Shown: positions 34,506-45,674 of the stretch, in pieces | Position numbering within the stretch: the stretch's first letter is position 1 | Layout: every line of letters starts with the position of its first letter | Assembly (NCBI GenBank): GCA_036924085.1 | Contig: JAVGWX010000007.1 | Location: 103,898,138-103,962,137, forward strand | Length of the DNA: 64,000 nt | From: Ariolimax columbianus | Lineage: Eukaryota; Mollusca; Gastropoda; Stylommatophora; Arionidae | Direction of reading: 5' to 3' | Notes under the pieces: generated by a model | What the model was told of the DNA's origin: nothing | Databases searched by the model: none | Seen by the model: the letters and a program-made list of their open reading frames with translations, nothing else | Position numbers and translations under genes: made by a program

Positions 34506-34629
34506 CTACCCATAATTATTCAATAATTCACACAAAGATATTTTTCTGGATTAAATCTTCTGATATCATGATTTATGCATCTTTTCTCGTGTCAGTGTTT
34601 GTTCCTGCAATATATTGCACAGGTATCTG

Positions 34630-35450
34630 TCACGTTCAACCCTTTGAACCCGTGACGACATATCGGGTGTGTGTAAAAACCCCATTCCCCAAGCCACCTG
34701 TCAGTGTGACGGGTGGACCGTTATTTGAAGGCGTAATATTGGTTGTACTGCTTGGATTTTGGTCATTTTATAGTGATGTCTACATAGTGCACACATTGTC
34801 AGAAATAACAATTATCACAGTGCAAATATCGACGCATGTCTCCAGACAGATTTTCGTGCTGAAAAATAGTTTTGAAAGTTCAGAAAATGGCCATTCTAAA
34901 AGGTTGACAGCAGAACAAATCATTGAAAGTAATTTAAAAGGTTGACAGCAGAACAAATCATTGAAAGTAATTTAAAAGGTTGACAGCAGAACAAATCGTT
35001 GAAAGTAATTTAAAAGGTTGACAGCAGAACAAATCGTTGAAAGTAATTTAAAAAGTTGACAGCAGAACAAATCGTTGAAAGTAATTTAAAAGGTTGACAG
35101 CAGAACAAATCGTTGAAAGTAATTTAAAAGGTTGACAGCAGAACAAATCGTTGAAAGTAATTTGAAAGGTTGACAGCAGAACAAATCGTTGAAAGTAATT
35201 TAAAAGGTTGACAGCAGAACAAATCGTTGAAAGTAATTTCAAGAATTTTAAGACTGATAAATTGGATTTATATGGTGATTATTCTGAAAAGGATCAGTTG
35301 TTATTTGAACGGCAGCATGTGTGTGATTTGGATTATCATTTGTTCATTGATCATTGATTAGGATTAAGCTAGATCTGCTCCTCGGAGGATCGGGCTACGG
35401 TCCTGGGAAGAAGAGGGTGGGGGTTTAAAGGGTAACCATTGTTGAAAGGG
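34630..35450 (+). mobile_element. Possible piggyBac-like DNA transposon remnant
   Basis: The left part has caaccctttgaacccg and the right part, in reverse complement, caaccctttcaacaat, resembling weak terminal inverted repeats with the CCCTTT start common in piggyBac elements. Inside, SKRLTAEQIIESNLK resembles the start of piggyBac transposases and is repeated in the 38-bp array, after which FKTDKLDLYGDYSEKDQLLF and a stop follow. No DDD catalytic core is present. Weak evidence; a chance resemblance is possible. Confidence 0.35.
34905..35245 (+). repeat. Minisatellite, 38-bp unit, 9 copies
   Basis: Units read aggttgacagcagaacaaat cgttgaaagtaatttaaa. The first copies match the sequence encoding KRLTAEQIIESN in the flank. 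Confidence 0.94.
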
Positions 35451-35635
35451 TTGTTTTACACTTGCTTTTTTCATCTTATTCATTATCTCTCTTTTTTTCA
35501 GACTAGTTACCGCCTGATTGGCTGGAAAAACATTTTCTGCTATTAATTAAAATAATAAATTAGTTTTTCATAAATCAATACAATTAATTGTTGTTTTCAT
35601 TTCCACTCTTTAATTTTCTTTAAAAACACATACAT

Positions 35636-35702
35636 AGACACACACACACACACACACACACACACAACACACTCACACAACAAACACACACACACACAAC
35701 AA
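35636..35702. repeat. CA microsatellite
   Basis: (ca)n with aacaaa interruptions, directly downstream of the exon 6 donor on the gene strand. Confidence 0.95.
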
Positions 35703-35712
35703 ACACACGTAC

Positions 35713-35852
35713 TGTCCTGCTTAGTGACCAGTGAGACCCATGAGGACTGTGTTTGACCATAACTGTTGGTAGCAACAACTCTAAACCTGTACTCCGTGAA
35801 AGGCTGTAAGTTGATCTTGGTGTAGCTCAAGGTCACTGTAGGGCCAAACTCA
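35713..35852 (-). CDS. Usherin-like exon 6: C-terminal half of FN3
   Basis: The exon is 140 nt with acceptor atgctcacag and donor GACA/gtacgt, start phase 2, end phase 1. It encodes EFGPTVTLSY, LQPFTEYRFRVVATNSYG and SSWVSLVTKQD, a clear FN3 E-F-G strand run. A second AG at about 35841 would break the phase with exon 5, so the upstream acceptor was chosen. A 1.3-kb array begins about 15 bp before the acceptor. Confidence 0.82.
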
Positions 35853-35864
35853 CTGTGAGCATAA

Positions 35865-37200
35865 GATAAGTAGTACCTTCACTTAATGGTGGTTAGAGAT
35901 AGTACTTTCACTTAATGGTGGTTAGAGTTAGTACCTTCACTTAATGGTGGTTAGAGTTAGTACCTTCACTTAATGGTGGTTAGAGTTAGTACCTTCACTT
36001 AATTGTGGTTAGAGTTAGTACCTTCACTTAATGGTGGTTAGAGTTAGTACCTTCACTTAATGGTGGTTAGAGTTAGTACCTTCACTTAATGGTGGTTAGA
36101 GTTAGTACCTTCACTTAATTGTGGTTAGAGTTAGTACCTTCACTTAATGGTGGTTAGAGTTACTACCATCACTTAATGGTGGTTAGAGTTACTACCTTCA
36201 CTTAATGGTGGTTAGAGTTAGTACCTTCACTTAATGGTGGTTAGAGTTAGTACCTTAATGGTGGTTAGAGTTAGTACCTTAATGGTGGTTAGAGTTAATA
36301 CCTTCACTTAATGGTGGTTAGAGTTAGTACCTTCACTTAATGGTGGTTAGAGTTAGTACCTTCACTTAATGGTGGTTAGAGTTAGTACCTTAATGGTGGT
36401 TAGAGTTACTACCTTCACTTAATGGTGGTTAGAGTTACTACCTTCACTTAATGGTGGTTAGAGTTAGTACCTTCACTTAATGGTGGTTTGAGTTAGTACC
36501 TTCACTTAATGGTGGTTAGAGTTTGTACCTTAATGGTGGTTAGAGTTAGTACCTTAATGGTGGTTAGAGTTAATACCTTCACTTAATGGTGGTTAGAGTT
36601 AGTACCTTCACTTAATGGTGGTTAGAGTTACTACCTTCACTTAATTGTGGTTAGAGTTACTATCTTCACTTAATGGTGGTTAGAGTTAATACCTTAATGG
36701 TGTTTAGAGTTAATACCTTCACTTAATGGTGGTTAGAGTGAATACCTTAATGGTGTTTAGAGTTAATACCTTCACTTAATGGTGGTTAGAGTTAGTACCT
36801 TCACTTAATGGTGGTTAGAGTTAGTACCTTCACTTAATGGTGGTTAGAGTTAGTACCTTCACTTAATGGTGGTTAGAGTTAGTACCTTCACTTAATGGTG
36901 GTTAGTATCTTCACTTAATGGTGGTTAGAGTTAGTACCTTCACTTAATGGTGGTTAGAGTTAGTACCTTCACTTAATGGGGGTTAGAGTTAGTACCTTCA
37001 CTTATTGGTGGTTAGAGTTAGTACCTTCACTTAATGGTGGTTAGAGTTAGTACCTTCACTTAATGGTGGTTAGGGTTAGTACCTTCGTTTAATGGTGGTT
37101 AGTGTCTTCATTTAATGGTGGGTAGAGTTGTTACCTTCACTTAATGATGGTTAAAGTTAGTACCTTCACCTAATGATGGTTAGAGTTAGTACCTTCAATT
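35865..37200. repeat. Minisatellite, 29-bp unit, about 45 copies
   Basis: Units read ttagtaccttcacttaatgg tggttagag, with an 8-base deletion variant lacking tcacttaa. It starts about 15 bp from the exon 6 acceptor. Confidence 0.95.
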
Positions 37201-37284
37201 AATGGCAACAAATGTAAAATGGAGATGATTTGTCAGTCAATGGTAATTAGTCATAGTCATAAGCAAACTGTTTTGTGACAAGGT

Positions 37285-37480
37285 AGTTAATCTTGAGTGG
37301 GTTCCAACCCTGTCTACAGTCGTGTAATCTTGTGTGGGTTCCAACCCTGTCTACAGTCGTGTAATCTTAAGTGGGTTCCAACCCTGTCTCCAGTCGTGTA
37401 ATCTTGTGTGGGCCCTAACCCTGTTTTCAGTCATTTAATCGTGTGTGAGTCCCAAGTTTGTCTCTAGTCATGTAATCTTG
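37285..37480. repeat. Tandem repeat, about 36-bp unit, 5 copies
   Basis: Units read gtgggttccaaccctgtcta cagtcgtgtaatctt, degenerating to the right. Confidence 0.9.
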
Positions 37481-37639
37481 CCACAAAGTGACCAGTTGAC
37501 GATTAGATTGTTCATGCCGTCGCCCCGGCGCGGTCATGCTGGCGTTGTAGGCGTCTTGGCTGTTGATTCTGTGGTTGGTATTGGCCGTCTCTTTCCTGAT
37601 CAGTGAACTAGGCTTGAACAGTGATGTTGGTTTGACTAC

Positions 37640-38192
37640 TTTTATCTGGCTACAGCACTGTCTCCTCTACAACCTTGTCTGGCTACAACACTATCCCCTC
37701 TGCCACCCTGTCTGGCTGCAACACTGCCCTCTCTACCCCCCTGTCTGGCGGCAGCACTGTCTCCCCCCCCCTGTCTGGCGGCAGCACTGCCCCCCCCTGT
37801 CTGACCGCAGCACTGTCTCCCCCCCCCCTGTCTGACGGTAGCACTGTTCCCCCCCCCATGTCTGACGGTAGCACTGCCCCCCCCCCTGTCTGGCTACAGC
37901 ACTGTCCCCTCTACCACCCTGTTTGGCTACAACACTGCCCCCTCTACCACCCTGTCTGGCTACAGCACTGTCCCCTCTACCACCCTGTCTGGCTACAACA
38001 CTGTCCCCTCTACCACCCTGTCTGGCTACAACACTGTCCCCTCTACCACCCTGTCTGGCTACAGCACTGTCCCCTCTACCACCCTGTCTGGCTGCAGCAC
38101 TGTCCCCTCTACCACCCTGTCTGGCTACAACACTGTCCCCTCAACAACCCTGTCTGGCTGCAGCACTGTCCCCTCTACCACCCTGTGCTTAC
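37640..38192. repeat. C-rich minisatellite, 33-bp unit, about 17 copies
   Basis: Units read ctggctacaacactgtcccc tctaccaccctgt; in the middle, several units carry homopolymer C runs of 8-10 bases. The unit is divisible by three, giving false frames. Confidence 0.95.
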
Positions 38193-38199
38193 TTGTAAA

Positions 38200-39130
38200 C
38201 CAGTTTCCCCTTGGGTAAGTTTAGAAACTGCACTACTGCAAAATCGGGAGAGAGTATTCAGCATGACCTCTCCACGACAAAATGGCTGTGTACACATTTC
38301 TAGTTGAATTATTATCCTGACGAGTATAGCTGACGAGGTCTCAGTGACCTACATCATTCAACAGCGTTGGTCTCAAACTTATGTGAACACACGACATGGA
38401 GTGTTGGGCAGGATTACATTTAGTGTTTGAAATAACTAGCAGATCACGTAATGAGCAAGCTGGTGTTTCTGATGCATGAATCCATTTCTCATACGGCCAT
38501 TGCGTAATGGTAGGACATACATATACTGTGCCAACCCGCTCAAAAGGCAAACGCAGAATGAAGGGACAGGTCAACGTTGTGGACTTCAATAACTTTGCTG
38601 AAGACAGATGTATCAGACCGAAAGGTGGAAATGTCGCAGTCAAGCTGTAAACTAGCGACACAACGCATTCCGTTCTCCGGACTTCAACCTACTTGCAAAG
38701 CCATGCTTGGTAGCGGGAGATTGAGAGCGTTCAGGGCCTGGTAGCGGGAGATTGAGAACAAACAAAGAAAACGAAGAAGAAGACTTTAATTACTACACCT
38801 CTCTTACGAATAGAGAAGGAAAAACATTTGTTTTGATGTCATTGACAAAGACAGCGCAATGGTCGAAGCGATGCACTAAACGTATCCTAATATGGTTAGC
38901 TATTGGTCGCTTGCCATAGATATAGTATCATGGACCCACATCAGGTGATAAAACGAGTTAGAATTGTTTTTGTTTTTTTGTTGCGTTCGCCTTATTTCGG
39001 TATTCCCCAAGGCGGTGTGCGTTGCGCTGTCGTTTTTATTTTGCGTCTATCGGCCCAGTGCATCCTACTTCAGCATTCATTTTATGTAAGGGTTTGCTTC
39101 CTCCTGTATTTTCTAAGGGTTTGTTTCCCC
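38200..39130. other. Unassigned intronic sequence
   Basis: No exon, array or recognised domain; a 30-bp direct repeat (ggtagcgggagattgaga) occurs near 38709 and 38740. The right part may be the body of the adjoining SINE. Confidence 0.45.
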
Positions 39131-39136
39131 GGGGTA

Positions 39137-39226
39137 ACGGCCGGTGCTGTGATGGGGATCGAGCCCAGCACCTTCAGGCTGTGAGACGTGTCACTTAACC
39201 ACTAGCCCACGCCGCCCCCTCACGAG
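39137..39226 (-). mobile_element. tRNA-derived SINE head
   Basis: On the minus strand, tgggctagtggttaag (A-box-like) at about 39214 and gggctcgatccccatc (B-box-like) at about 39157 stand at tRNA spacing. No complete cloverleaf with a paired acceptor stem was seen. The sequence to the left (to about 38930) is probably the SINE body. Confidence 0.55.
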
Positions 39227-39571
39227 ATAGAATAACACAAACAACTGGACTAAGATTGTCAGCAGCATGTTAGACCAGAAACCTATCTGTCAGTCATTGG
39301 CAGTAAATGTAATATAGAGATGATCTGTCGGTCAATGCCAAACATAAAATATAAATATACTACTTGTATGGAGGATACATGCAAGATAATGAGATGTTTT
39401 GTCAGTAAATAATGAGCCTGACATGAAAACATGACATTTACATATAATCAATGACAAGAACAATTTCACAGGAATACTTTCAATTGAACAATAATTAGAA
39501 AAACTTTGAATGTTTTCAATGGCATACACAATCAGATGACTCTCTTGGCTTGTTTCATATTTGTAGAAAAT

Positions 39572-41262
39572 CACTGTCATGTAAAAGGTTTAGTTAGTCA
39601 GCGTCCTCTGCTAGGACATTCTGTCATGTAAAAGGTTTAGTTAGTCAGCGTCCTCTGCTAGGACATTCTGTCATGTAAAAGGTTAAGTTGTCCACTGTCC
39701 TGTGCTAGGACATTCTGTCATGTGAAAGGTTTAGTTAGTCAGCGTCCTGTGCTAGGACATTCTGTCATGTAAAAGGTTTAGTTGACCACTGTCCTCTGCT
39801 AGGACATTCTGTCATGTAAAAGGTTCAGTTAGTCAGTGTCCTCTGCTAGGACATTCTGTCATGTAAAAGGTTTAGTTAGTCAGCGTCCTCTGCTAGGACA
39901 TTCTGTCATGAAAAAGGTTCAGTTAGTCAGTGTCCTCTGCTAGGACATTCTGTCATGTAAAAGGTTTAGTTAGTCAGCGTCCTCTGCTAGGACATTCTGT
40001 CATGTAAAAGGTTAAGTTGACCACTGTCCTGTGCTAGGACATTCTGTCATGTGAAAGGTTTAGTTAGTCAGCGTCCTGTGCTAGGACATTCTGTCATGTA
40101 AAAGGTTCAGTTGACCACTGTCCTCTGCTAGGACATTCTGTCATGTAAAAGGTTCAGTTAGTCAGTGTCCTCTGCTAGGACATTCTGTCATGTAAAAGGT
40201 TCAGTTGACCACTGTCGTCTGCTAGGACATTCTGTCATTAAAAGGTTTAGTTAGTCAGTGTCCTCTGCTAGGACATTCTGTCATGTAAAAGGTTCAGTTG
40301 ACCACTGTCGTCTGCTAGGACATTCTGTCATGTAAAAGGTTTAGTTAGTCAGTGTCCTCTGCTAGGACATTCTGTCATGTAAAAGGTTCAATTGACCACT
40401 GTAGTCTGCTAGGACATTCTGTCATGTAAAAGGTTCAGTTGACCACTGTCGTCCGCTAGGACATTCTGTCATGTAAAAGGTTCAGTTGACCACTGTCGTT
40501 TGCTAGGACATTCTGTCATGTAAAAGGTTCAGTTGACCACTGTCGTCTGCTAGGACATTCTGTCATGTAAAAGGTTCAGTTGACCACTGTCGTCTGCTAG
40601 GACATTCTGTCATGTAAAAGGTTCAGTTGACCACTGTCCTCTGCTAGGACATTCTGTCATGTAAAAGGTTCAGTTGACCACTGTCGTCTGCTAGGACATT
40701 CTGTCATTAAAAGGTTTAGTTAGTCAGTGTCCTCTGCTAGGACATTCTGTCATGTAAAAGGTTCAGTTGACCACTGTCGTCTGCTAGGACATTCTGTCAT
40801 GTAAAAGGTTTAGTTAGTCAGTGTCCTCTGCTAGGACATTCTGTCATGTAAAAGGTTCAATTGACCACTGTAGTCTGCTAGGACATTCTGTCATGTAAAA
40901 GGTTCAGTTGACCACTGTCGTCCGCTAGGACATTCTGTCATGTAAAAGGTTCAGTTGACCACTGTCGTTTGCTAGGACATTCTGTCATGTAAAAGGTTCA
41001 GTTGACCACTGTCGTCTGCTAGGACATTCTGTCATGTAAAAGGTTCAGTTGACCACTGTCGTCTGCTAGGACATTCTGTCATGTAAAAGGTTCAGTTGAC
41101 CACTGTCCTCTGCTAGGACATTCTGTCATGTAAAAGGTTCAGTTGACCACTGTCCTGTGCTAGGACATTCTGTCATGTAAAAGGTTTAGTTAGTCAGTGT
41201 CCTCTGCTAGGACATTCTGTTGTGTAAAAGGTTCAGTTGACCACTGTCCTGTGCTAGAGAAT
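39572..41262. repeat. Minisatellite, 47-bp unit, about 36 copies, with higher-order repeat
   Basis: Two main unit types: tttagttagtcagcgtcctc and ttcagttgaccactgtcgtc, both with tgctaggacattctgtcatg. A ten-unit block is duplicated with a 469-bp period, marked by the shortened unit tcattaaaagg at 40235 and 40704. Confidence 0.96.
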
Positions 41263-41395
41263 GCATGCCTTGCTCTTGGAAAAAATAAATGAAGAAAAAA
41301 TGTTAAAGTTGATTATTAAAGTAAAGTTTAATCAAAATTTGAAAATAGGTATGGTCAGATACCGCACCGAGACAAGAACACAAACAGAACCTTAC

Positions 41396-41546
41396 TCTTG
41401 GATCATGGCACTTGGGGTTGACTCCATAAACTGCAGTAGATAAGCTACCGCTTCTGGAGCGTTCTCTCTTCCCACTGGTGACCATGTCACTTTAATGGAC
41501 GTTGAGGTCTCAGAGATGAGGATTGGTGGAGCCATGCCATCAGGTG
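41396..41546 (-). CDS. Usherin-like exon 5: N-terminal half of FN3
   Basis: The exon is 151 nt with acceptor ttgtgtttcag and donor AAGA/gtaagg, start phase 1, end phase 2. It encodes PDGMAPPILISE, the strand SIKVTWSPVG, and ends AMIQ with a split codon. The phase 2 end is unusual for this gene and is matched exactly by the one-base start of exon 6. Confidence 0.8.
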
Positions 41547-41589
41547 CTGAAACACAAGTGTACACAACTACAAAAGTGCTACAAGATAA

Positions 41590-41673
41590 TAATTTAAAAC
41601 ACAAGTGTACAAAGATGGAAACAAGTTCTTGAAACCAACATCAAACATAAGTGTACAAAGAGGGCAACAAGTT
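41590..41673. repeat. Tandem repeat around the I-like insertion, left part
   Basis: Copies of aacacaagtgtacaaagatg and caagttcttgaaaccaacat. The array continues at 43355-43410 on the far side of the inserted element. Confidence 0.85.
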
Positions 41674-43354
41674 ATTTTTCTTCTTCTTCTTCTTCTTCTT
41701 CTTCTTCTTCTTCGTACGCTGTCTGATGTCAGCTTGAATTTGTTCAAAGAAAGCAGCTGTCATCCTGAGGCTGTCGACATTGCCATAGAGCTTGTCTAGT
41801 GTTGGCACTGGTGATGGCCACATGTGCTTTCTCTGGTCCTCGTATGTCGGGCAATTTTGCAGCAGATGTTCAGCGGTCATTTTCCCTGTACCACAGGTGC
41901 ATTCGTCAGTGCCACCTATCGACAGTTTATTGAATAGATGGTACCTCAGTCTGTTGTGGCCTGTGCGGAGTCTGAAGACCACGACCTGCTCTTTTCTGTT
42001 CAACTGGTAGTAGGCATCATTTTTTGTGTAGCCAGTATGTTCTGTTTCCCATTTGGTCATGTATCTAGCCCGAATAAGCCTTTTGGACTCTTCGTATGTC
42101 ATACTTGAATCTGGTTATGGTAGTCTTGCACATTCTTTTGCCAGTCTGTCTGCCTCCTCGTTGCCTTGGATGTTACAGTGGGATGGAACCCACTGTACCA
42201 CTACTCTTTTTTGGTGCGGACTGCTGGCATAGTTGACAGAGTACTGCTCTTAAATCATTAACTTCAGTATTTTTCTGGCTTTTTAGTGCTGGAACTACGG
42301 CCAGGGCATCTGTAAATAGGACTATCTGGCTTTCATTGCTTTCGCCTGTCAGCATTGCTTCTACTGCAGCCCTCAGTGCCTCTGCCTCCGCTCTGAAATT
42401 GCTTGAGAATTTTCCAGTTGCCACTGATAGTGTTATTTTTCTACCATTTGGTAGGCTCAATAATACCCCTCCCCCTCCATTCTGTGTTGTGTTTGTTACA
42501 GAACCGTCGGTGTATGCATGGGTCCAGTCCATGCTTGGGTAATTTTCCGCTATGTTCCTTCGGGTTATGTCTCTTCTTTCTTTTCCCGCCTGGCTGTTCT
42601 TGTTTCCAATACCTGGTATATTTTCTACCACCTCCGGAATGATTTGCTGCTTCCATGTGGGTTTGCGTACAGTAGGGATGGGCTTTGGTGTTGTTAATGT
42701 GTTCATAGAGTCTTCACTCATCTTTGCTTTGGCTATTTCTGCAAAGTTTCTCCGCTTTAGTTTCCCTTTTCCAAATCTATTTAGTCTCCGGTGCATTTGA
42801 TGGTCTGTCAGTCTTCTGAGTTTCTCTGCTTGCTTCTTGGCTCTGCAGTTTCTTCTGTCGGTCATGGATTGCAGTTTTGAAATGTTTTCAAGTTCTACAA
42901 TTGGCGTTGACTTCATGCCTCCTGTTATAACTCTCATGGCTTGGTTTTGAAGTTTGCTTATTTTATCAAAGTTCGCCTTTGCTGCTGTTGTCCATACCGC
43001 AATGTTATACTCGAGAACTGGTCTCAATGTTCCAGTGTACAGTTTCTTTAGTATTCTTTCGTCTGCTCCCCAGCTTGTGCCAGCAAGTTTCCTCATGATT
43101 GCCATTCTTTGTCTGGCTCTCATTCGGTTTCTCTCGATCTGACTTTTCCATGTCATACGCCGATCAAATGTGACGCCCAAGTAGTTTGGGTTGTCATTTG
43201 GCCACATATATTTGCCGTTAAGACTTATTTTGGTGTTCTGTGGTTTGTTTGAAAGGGAGAATATCGTACATGTTGTTTTTTCTTCATTTATTTTGACCAG
43301 CCATGATTTCGCCCACTCCTCCAACGATGTTAGGGCCTGCTGCATCAGATTGTT
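41674..43354 (-). mobile_element. I/Nimb-like LINE, 5'-truncated, 9-bp target duplication
   Basis: The minus frame 43360-42173 runs from the late reverse transcriptase ([53 protein letters not shown]) into ribonuclease H (MDWTHAYTDGSVTNTTQNGG, FRAEAEALRAAVEAMLTG) with few lesions. A single-base frameshift sits in QQSAPKKSSGTVGSIPL near 42210, then the C-terminal RLRTGHNRLRYHLFNKL and CTCGTGKMTAEHLLQNC follow. The 3' end is a (gaa)n tail of about 13 units. Target copies caacaagtt lie at 41665-41673 and 43355-43363. It is the best preserved I-like copy here. Confidence 0.92.
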
Positions 43355-43439
43355 CAACAAGTTCTAGAAACCAACATCAAACACAAGTGTACAAAGAGGG
43401 CAACAAAAGTGTTAGACGCTAACATAATCACACAGAAAA

Positions 43440-44495
43440 GCCAGATGTTTACTACCAGATGTTTACTACCAAATGTTTACTATCAGATGTTTACTACCAA
43501 AATTTTAACTACCAAAATGTTTACTACCAGATGTTTACTACCAGATATTGACTACCAAATGTTTACTACCAGATGTTTACTACCAAAATGTTTACTACCA
43601 GATGTTTACTACCAAAATGTTTACTACCAGATGTTTACTACCAAAATGTTTACTACCAAAATGTTTACTATCAGATGTTTACTACCAAAATGTTTACTAC
43701 CAGATGTTTACTACTAAAATGTTTACTACCAAAATGTTTACTACCAGATGTTTACTACCAGATATTTACTGCCAAAATATTTACTACCAGATGTTTACTA
43801 CCAAAATATTTACTACCAGATGTTTACTACCAAAATTTTTACTACCAGATGTTTACTACCAAAATGTTTACTACCAGATGTTTACTACCAAAATGTTTAC
43901 TACCAGATGTTTAATACCAAAATGTTGACTACCAAATATTTACTACTAAAATGTTTACTACCAGATGATTACTACCAGATGTTTACTACCAAAATGTTTA
44001 CTACCAGATGTTTACTACCAGATGTTGACTATCAGATGTTTACTACCAGATGTTTACTACCAGATGTTTTCTACCAAAATGTTTACTACCAAAATGTTTA
44101 CTACCAGATGTTTATTACCAGATGTTGATTACCAAATGTTTACTACCAAAATGTTTACTACCAGATGTTTACCACCAGATGTTGACTACCAAAATGTTTA
44201 CTACCAAAATGTTTACTACCATATGTTTACTACCAGATGTTTACTACCAGATGTTTACTACCAAAATGTTTACTACCAAAATGTTTACTACCAGATGTTT
44301 ATTACCAGATGTTGACTACCAAATGTTTACTACCAAAATGTTTACTACCAAAATGTTTACTACCAGATGTTTATTACCAGATGTTGACTACCAAATGTTT
44401 ATTACCAGATGTTGACTACCAAATGTTTACCACCAGATGTTGACTACCAAAATGTTTACTACCAGATGTTTACTATCAGATGCTAACTACCAAGA
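43440..44495. repeat. Compound minisatellite of 14/15-bp subunits, about 70 copies
   Basis: Subunits are accagatgtttact (14) and accaaaatgtttact (15), in mostly alternating order; accagatgttgact and accaaatgtttact are minor forms. Alternation gives a 29-bp super-period. Confidence 0.95.
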
Positions 44496-44589
44496 TTACA
44501 GCCTGAACACTATAGATATCTGAGCTCCTGGTCTAGGGAAGGCAGCTCTCGGAACATGGGACCACAATCAGGCAAATTTTACTGTTCAC

Positions 44590-44935
44590 TATTGAGACAT
44601 GACTGCACTAGTAGACTTGACTTTAGCTGGGTGATATTACTGCAATAATAGACTTGACTTTAGCTGGGTGATATGACTGGACGGATAGACTTAGACTTGA
44701 CTTTAGCTGGGTGATATGACTGCACTGATAGACTTGACTTTAGCTGGATGATATGACTGGACTGATAGACAGACTTGGCTTTAGCTGGGTGATATGACTG
44801 CACTGATAGACTTGACTTTAGCTGGATGATATGACTGGACTGATAGACTTGACTTTAGCTGGATGATATGACTGGACTGATAGACTTGACTTTAGCTGGG
44901 TGATATGACTGCACTGATAGACTTGACTTTAGCTG
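44590..44935. repeat. Tandem repeat, about 37-bp unit, 9 copies
   Basis: Units read gatatgactgcactgataga cttgactttagctgggt with insertions such as agacttag. Confidence 0.92.
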
Positions 44936-45022
44936 CTCAATCTCTTACAGTCAATTGGACAGATTATGTACACTTTTAGTTGAAAGAACTTTTTGATTCT
45001 ATCCATTTTTGATCTCCTCTTC

Positions 45023-45048
45023 CCCCCCCCCCCCCCCCCCCCCCCCCT
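45023..45048. repeat. Poly-C tract
   Basis: About 26 consecutive C on the plus strand. Confidence 0.97.
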
Positions 45049-45239
45049 CGTGCTACTTAACAGGCAAAACTGACAACATCTGCCATGTGGAAGTCTGGCA
45101 CAACAATGTGTTGCCGCCTGTGTGGAAGTCTGGACTGAAAGTCGGACACAACAGTGTGTTACCTGTGCAGTCAAAGATTCCTAAACATTTAAAGAAGATA
45201 AAAACTGATTGAAATAAACAGAACACACAAATAAGTTCT

Positions 45240-45674
45240 GATGATTGAGGATTTCCCTGTCTGGATTTGGATGATTGATGATTTCACTGTCAGGTTTCTG
45301 ATTATTTCACTGTCAGGATTTGGATGATTGATGATTTCACTGTCAGGATACTGATGATTTCACTGACAGGATTTGGATGATTGATGATTTCACTGTCAGG
45401 ATTTGGATGATTGATGATTTCACTGTCAGGATCCTGATGACTTCACTGACATGATTTGGATGATTGATGATTTCACTGACAGGATTCGGATGATTGATAA
45501 TTTCACTGACAGGATTTGGATGATTTCACTGTCAGGATTTGGATGATTGATGATTTCACTGTCAGGATTTGGATGATTGATGATTTCACTGACAGGATTC
45601 GGATGATTGATGATTTCACTGACATGATTTGGATGATTGATGATTTCACTGACAGGATTTGGATGATTGATGAT
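45240..45674. repeat. 30-bp minisatellite, left part (heterogeneous units)
   Basis: Units read gatttggatgattgatgatt tcactgtcag with many variants and truncated copies. It is the left half of an array split by the I-like element. Confidence 0.94.

Noticed and set aside
34493..34945. 150-codon plus-strand open frame with hydrophobic segment
   Set aside because: It starts in a 23-bp array and ends in a 38-bp array; no family match apart from the weak piggyBac-like stretch at its end.
41665..43363. About 50-bp similarity around both ends of the I-like copy taken as a long target duplication
   Set aside because: The similarity extends as a pre-existing tandem repeat; only caacaagtt directly at the borders counts as the target copy.
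45023..45048. Poly-C as assembly gap filler
   Set aside because: Other C or G runs occur in similar settings here; it may still be of wrong length but there is no sign of a gap.
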